A stretch of DNA of 64,000 nt. Origin: Rotaria socialis. Lineage: Eukaryota; Rotifera; Eurotatoria; Philodinida; Philodinidae. A model generated the notes under the pieces. It saw only the letters and a list, made by a program, of their open reading frames with translations. It did no database searches and was not told where the DNA came from. Both the position numbers and the translations under genes were made by a program. The DNA is taken from contig CAJNYU010000405.1 of the NCBI GenBank assembly GCA_905331475.1, positions 124,001 to 188,000 of the forward strand. The letters are read 5' to 3'. Numbering within the stretch: the first letter of the stretch is position 1; every line of letters begins with the position of its first letter. This document shows, in pieces, positions 61,586 through 64,000 of this stretch.

Positions 61586-61927
61586 TCACTTGGCCGTCGC
61601 CCCTCCACCTGGCTCATTATTATTTCCAGCAGTTTTCTTTTGTTGTGCCAATAGTTGTTTTTCACGCATCCTACAATGAGAATGAAGCGCTTCGTTTTTT
61701 TCCCAAGGATACACGAATTTATATACCTTGCAGCATCCCGTAATTGACGTTCTTGTAATGATAAACCTTTATTAGCTTCCGTGTCCGCTGCTGATTGTCC
61801 TTTATTTTTATGATTTTTCAGATTTTTTTCCCTGGCTAAATCGCTACAAAAAAAAACCACCAAAAACAAATAGATATTTGTTTGTAAAATTTTATTTTCA
61901 GTAATACCGCTGATTGCCCCGCGTCAT
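61586..61927 (-). CDS. SERF / 4F5 small EDRK-rich protein
   Basis: Three exons, 61927-61908 (only 20 nt), 61843-61727 and 61670-61586 (222 nt, 73 aa). It starts MTRGNQR and continues DLAREKNLKNHKNKGQ, the hallmark of SERF proteins (MTRGNQRELARQKN in vertebrates), then RQLRDAARMREKQLLAQQKK and a Gly-rich end. SERF proteins are small, disordered, highly charged and promote amyloid nucleation; nucleic-acid binding is also reported. The gene is easy to miss because exon 1 codes for fewer than seven residues. A TTTTAG acceptor lies 30 nt before the ATG, and a second (CTAG) is nearer. Confidence 0.93.
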
Positions 61928-62875
61928 GGCTAAGTCGGTTGTCACAAAACTAGAAATCTAAAACAAACATCATAAATAAAAGTCTGAAGTTCATCCATAG
62001 TTTTTATTAGTTTTATTTCTGTGTTTATAAAATCATAATGAGAAAAAGAAAAGAGAAAAGTAAAACATCAATAACAGGAACAAATGTTAAACACTCCTTT
62101 GTTTTTGTATTACTTTCTTTTACAAGAATAGTTAAGAATAAATACATTTTTTTTATCATGTGGACAAACAATAAACTAATAATTAGATAATATATATATA
62201 TATTATGAGACAGAGAGAAGAAGAAAGGAAAAGTGAAAGAGAATAAAAGAATGAAAAACAAATCTGATGGTATGTGAAAGACATATACACAATTTGGGAC
62301 ATTCTAAAATGAGTTAATATCAGCAGTATATCAACCACCGGAGTTGTCGATTGTCTTTATTTCGAAAGAAACATTGGGAAAAAGAATGAGTAAGCTACAT
62401 GTCTACATAAAGAGATAAGAAATGATCGAATGATTTAAGTTCTGTAGTTTCATCATCCAACACGCATTCAAAACATAACATTCAGGAAATAAAGAAAGTT
62501 AAGGACGAAGCAAAACAACACAACTTCAGTCAGAAAGAAATGTTTGATCAGAAAATATGCGCAATACAGCAAAGACATGGTATTAACAGATTAAAAAAAA
62601 GAAACTTTTCGCTGTAAATAAATTTAATTCTTTTAAACAAACAACAACAAAAAAAACTGTCAAATCGCTCATATAATATTTTTTGAATATTCTAAGCTAC
62701 ACATATACATTAATCAAATGGAATCATCATAATTCCGGAACAAAAATATATCAATCAAGATCAATTCACTTTTACCATACATATTTATATAAAAACAAAA
62801 GCTCAACCGGAGTGCATCTATGTTGAAACCAAACTGAAGAAAGATGTTTGAAGTAATTATAAGAAATGGACTTTC
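61928..62875. other. Spacer between AF4/FMR2-like gene and SERF
   Basis: About 950 bp, very AT-rich, with a TA run near 62190-62203. It should contain the 3' UTR of the upstream gene and the SERF leader. No gene. Confidence 0.4.
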
Positions 62876-64000
62876 TCAGGCAATAGTTAAACGTAATAAA
62901 TCAATCGCATCAAAAATGTACAATAAAAAATCTAATGTTGTGTCATCACGTGTTAAACGTCGATTTTGATTTTGTCTTAATAACTGTTCAACGAATTCTA
63001 TATTAGGGAGAAAAAAAATAATAAATCGATTTTCTAGAGAGATAAAACAAAAGGTTCATTTTTACTTTTTAATGGCTCTTCGCGCTTTAAACGTTCTGCT
63101 CTATTCCAATAGTGATTTGATTGATATGAATGTAACATATATTTTGAAAATTCGAATATGAAACTCGGATTTGTATCTGCTGGAGATTTTGAATGACTGC
63201 AATACTCGGTTACTTGATGAACACATCGTTCGATTGCAGGTAAATTTATATTGTATTGTAATTGATATATGAATGATTGAAGCCAATAACTTGAAAACAA
63301 TAGGAAATGTAAAACAAACAGTAGGCCCAAAAAAAAACATTTCTTTACTTTATTAGAAGAAATTTTTGTCGAATATTATTTAGTGCATCACCTGATTGAT
63401 TTGCAGGTATGTGAAACATTTTTTCATAATTATATACAAGATGTCTAAACAAGAGAAAAAAAACGATTGTTGCTTTTTCAATATTAAATTTCATGGCTCA
63501 CTGAAGCATTGATAATGTTGCTGATAATAATGTAGTACGTTGATCTAATATTGGTTCATCATGAGCACACTGAATAAAATAGCAAACCGACTCAAGATAC
63601 AACGACATTGATTGTTTAACATCTTCAAATGTTCGTTTTTCACCATCAGCTAATTTCTTTTTTTCTCGAGCTAACGAATTTAATTCTTTTGTTGACATAT
63701 TTCTATGTGAAATCAACACAATTAAGAGTAGGATTCAATGTCGAAATTTTTACTTTAAATTTGCATAGTTTGATTTTGTTGACGCATTAGTAGCTGTTGT
63801 CAAACGATCAGGTACATTAAGAACATTTGAATTAGTATTGTTGGATGTTAAATTATCGCCTGTTGTAGATTGTAAAAGTGGTTTAACACTGAAGATAATA
63901 AATTATATAAAGATTGAATTTTATTTTTATATTAACAAATGAACAACTAATAATATCAATACTTTACGTAGCAGGGCTCCTAATGGGATGGGATGGGACG
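62876..64000 (-). CDS. AF4/FMR2 (AFF)-family C-terminal homology domain, 5'-truncated by the window
   Basis: Six exons in consistent phase: 64000-63968 (continues beyond the window), 63888-63754, 63702-63502, 63444-63349, 63289-63066, 62997-62876. The product has a Ser/Thr/Asn-rich linker (STTGDNLTSNNTNSNV). It is followed by an all-helical domain: TKELNSLAREKKKLADGEKR, YLESVCYFIQCAHDE, HLVYNYEKMFHIPANQ, EFSKYMLHSYQSNHYWNRAE and LDFLLYIFDAIDLLRLTIA at the end. The order and spacing (lysine-rich helix, YLE-x(4)-FI-x-C helix, Y-x(6)-W-x-x-A helix) resemble the C-terminal dimerisation domain of AFF1/AFF4, scaffolds of the super elongation complex that recruits P-TEFb. Assignment is by pattern memory, so moderate confidence. 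The upstream edge encodes a repeat-like PSHP segment from an ATGGG tandem (63984-63998). Confidence 0.6.

Overview
The window looks like nuclear DNA of a small invertebrate animal, most probably a bdelloid rotifer. The sequence is strongly AT-rich. Genes are split by GT-AG introns, many only about 45-75 nt long. The gene set is metazoan (dystroglycan, Rbfox-type RRM, CNG channel, AF4/FMR2 domain, astacin, RAE1, ATG5, NDUFAF6, SERF, Mpv17). Splice acceptors often sit a few bases before the start codon, as expected where a spliced leader is trans-spliced; that is known in bdelloids. Two genes (phosphonopyruvate decarboxylase and a microbial-type PARG macro-domain protein) belong to families better known from microbes. 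The species assignment is inference. Most genes were assembled by hand from splice sites; in each complete model the exon lengths sum to a multiple of three and the phases agree.

Left third (1-16 kb): a mucin-like GPI-type surface protein made of 14-residue repeats (1401-2246); a dead Tc1/mariner transposon with 123-bp terminal inverted repeats (3018-4507); a 370-bp foldback element (6073-6442); a non-autonomous hAT element with a perfect 8-bp target duplication (8040-9533); a complete 8-exon astacin metalloprotease (9961-11408); a CRAL-TRIO lipid-transfer protein (13097-13996); and two large palindromic elements sitting side by side in one TA microsatellite (14869-15914), one with apparently perfect 163-bp arms.

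Middle (16-45 kb): an 8-exon Rbfox-like RNA-binding protein (20023-24758) whose 3.9-kb intron holds another foldback element; convergent to it, an 8-exon cyclic-nucleotide-gated channel (25066-28952) with an intact ligand domain but an aberrant pore filter; an inverted-repeat element with 199-bp arms (31804-32742); a FLYWCH zinc-finger gene (33399-34147, 5' end not found); a tightly packed NDUFAF6-RAE1 pair only 12 nt apart (36740-39479); and a PARG macro-domain gene (41904-44067) carrying a TAA unless an alternative donor is used.

Right third (45-64 kb): an intronless-CDS Mx/dynamin GTPase with a TATA box and a 5'UTR intron but an in-frame TAG (45932-48757); a same-strand series of ATG5, phosphonopyruvate decarboxylase with a mitochondrial presequence, and a short dystroglycan (50002-55397); a decayed unidentified gene (57324-57754); an Mpv17-family protein (59410-60049); a broken LINE reverse transcriptase (60580-61295); a SERF gene (61586-61927); and the 3' part of an AF4/FMR2-family gene running off the right edge.

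There is no metabolic cluster in the bacterial sense. What links neighbours is layout: several minus-strand genes are packed head to tail with a splice acceptor just before each ATG, which suggests polycistronic transcription resolved by trans-splicing. No rRNA, tRNA, CRISPR array or viral gene was found.
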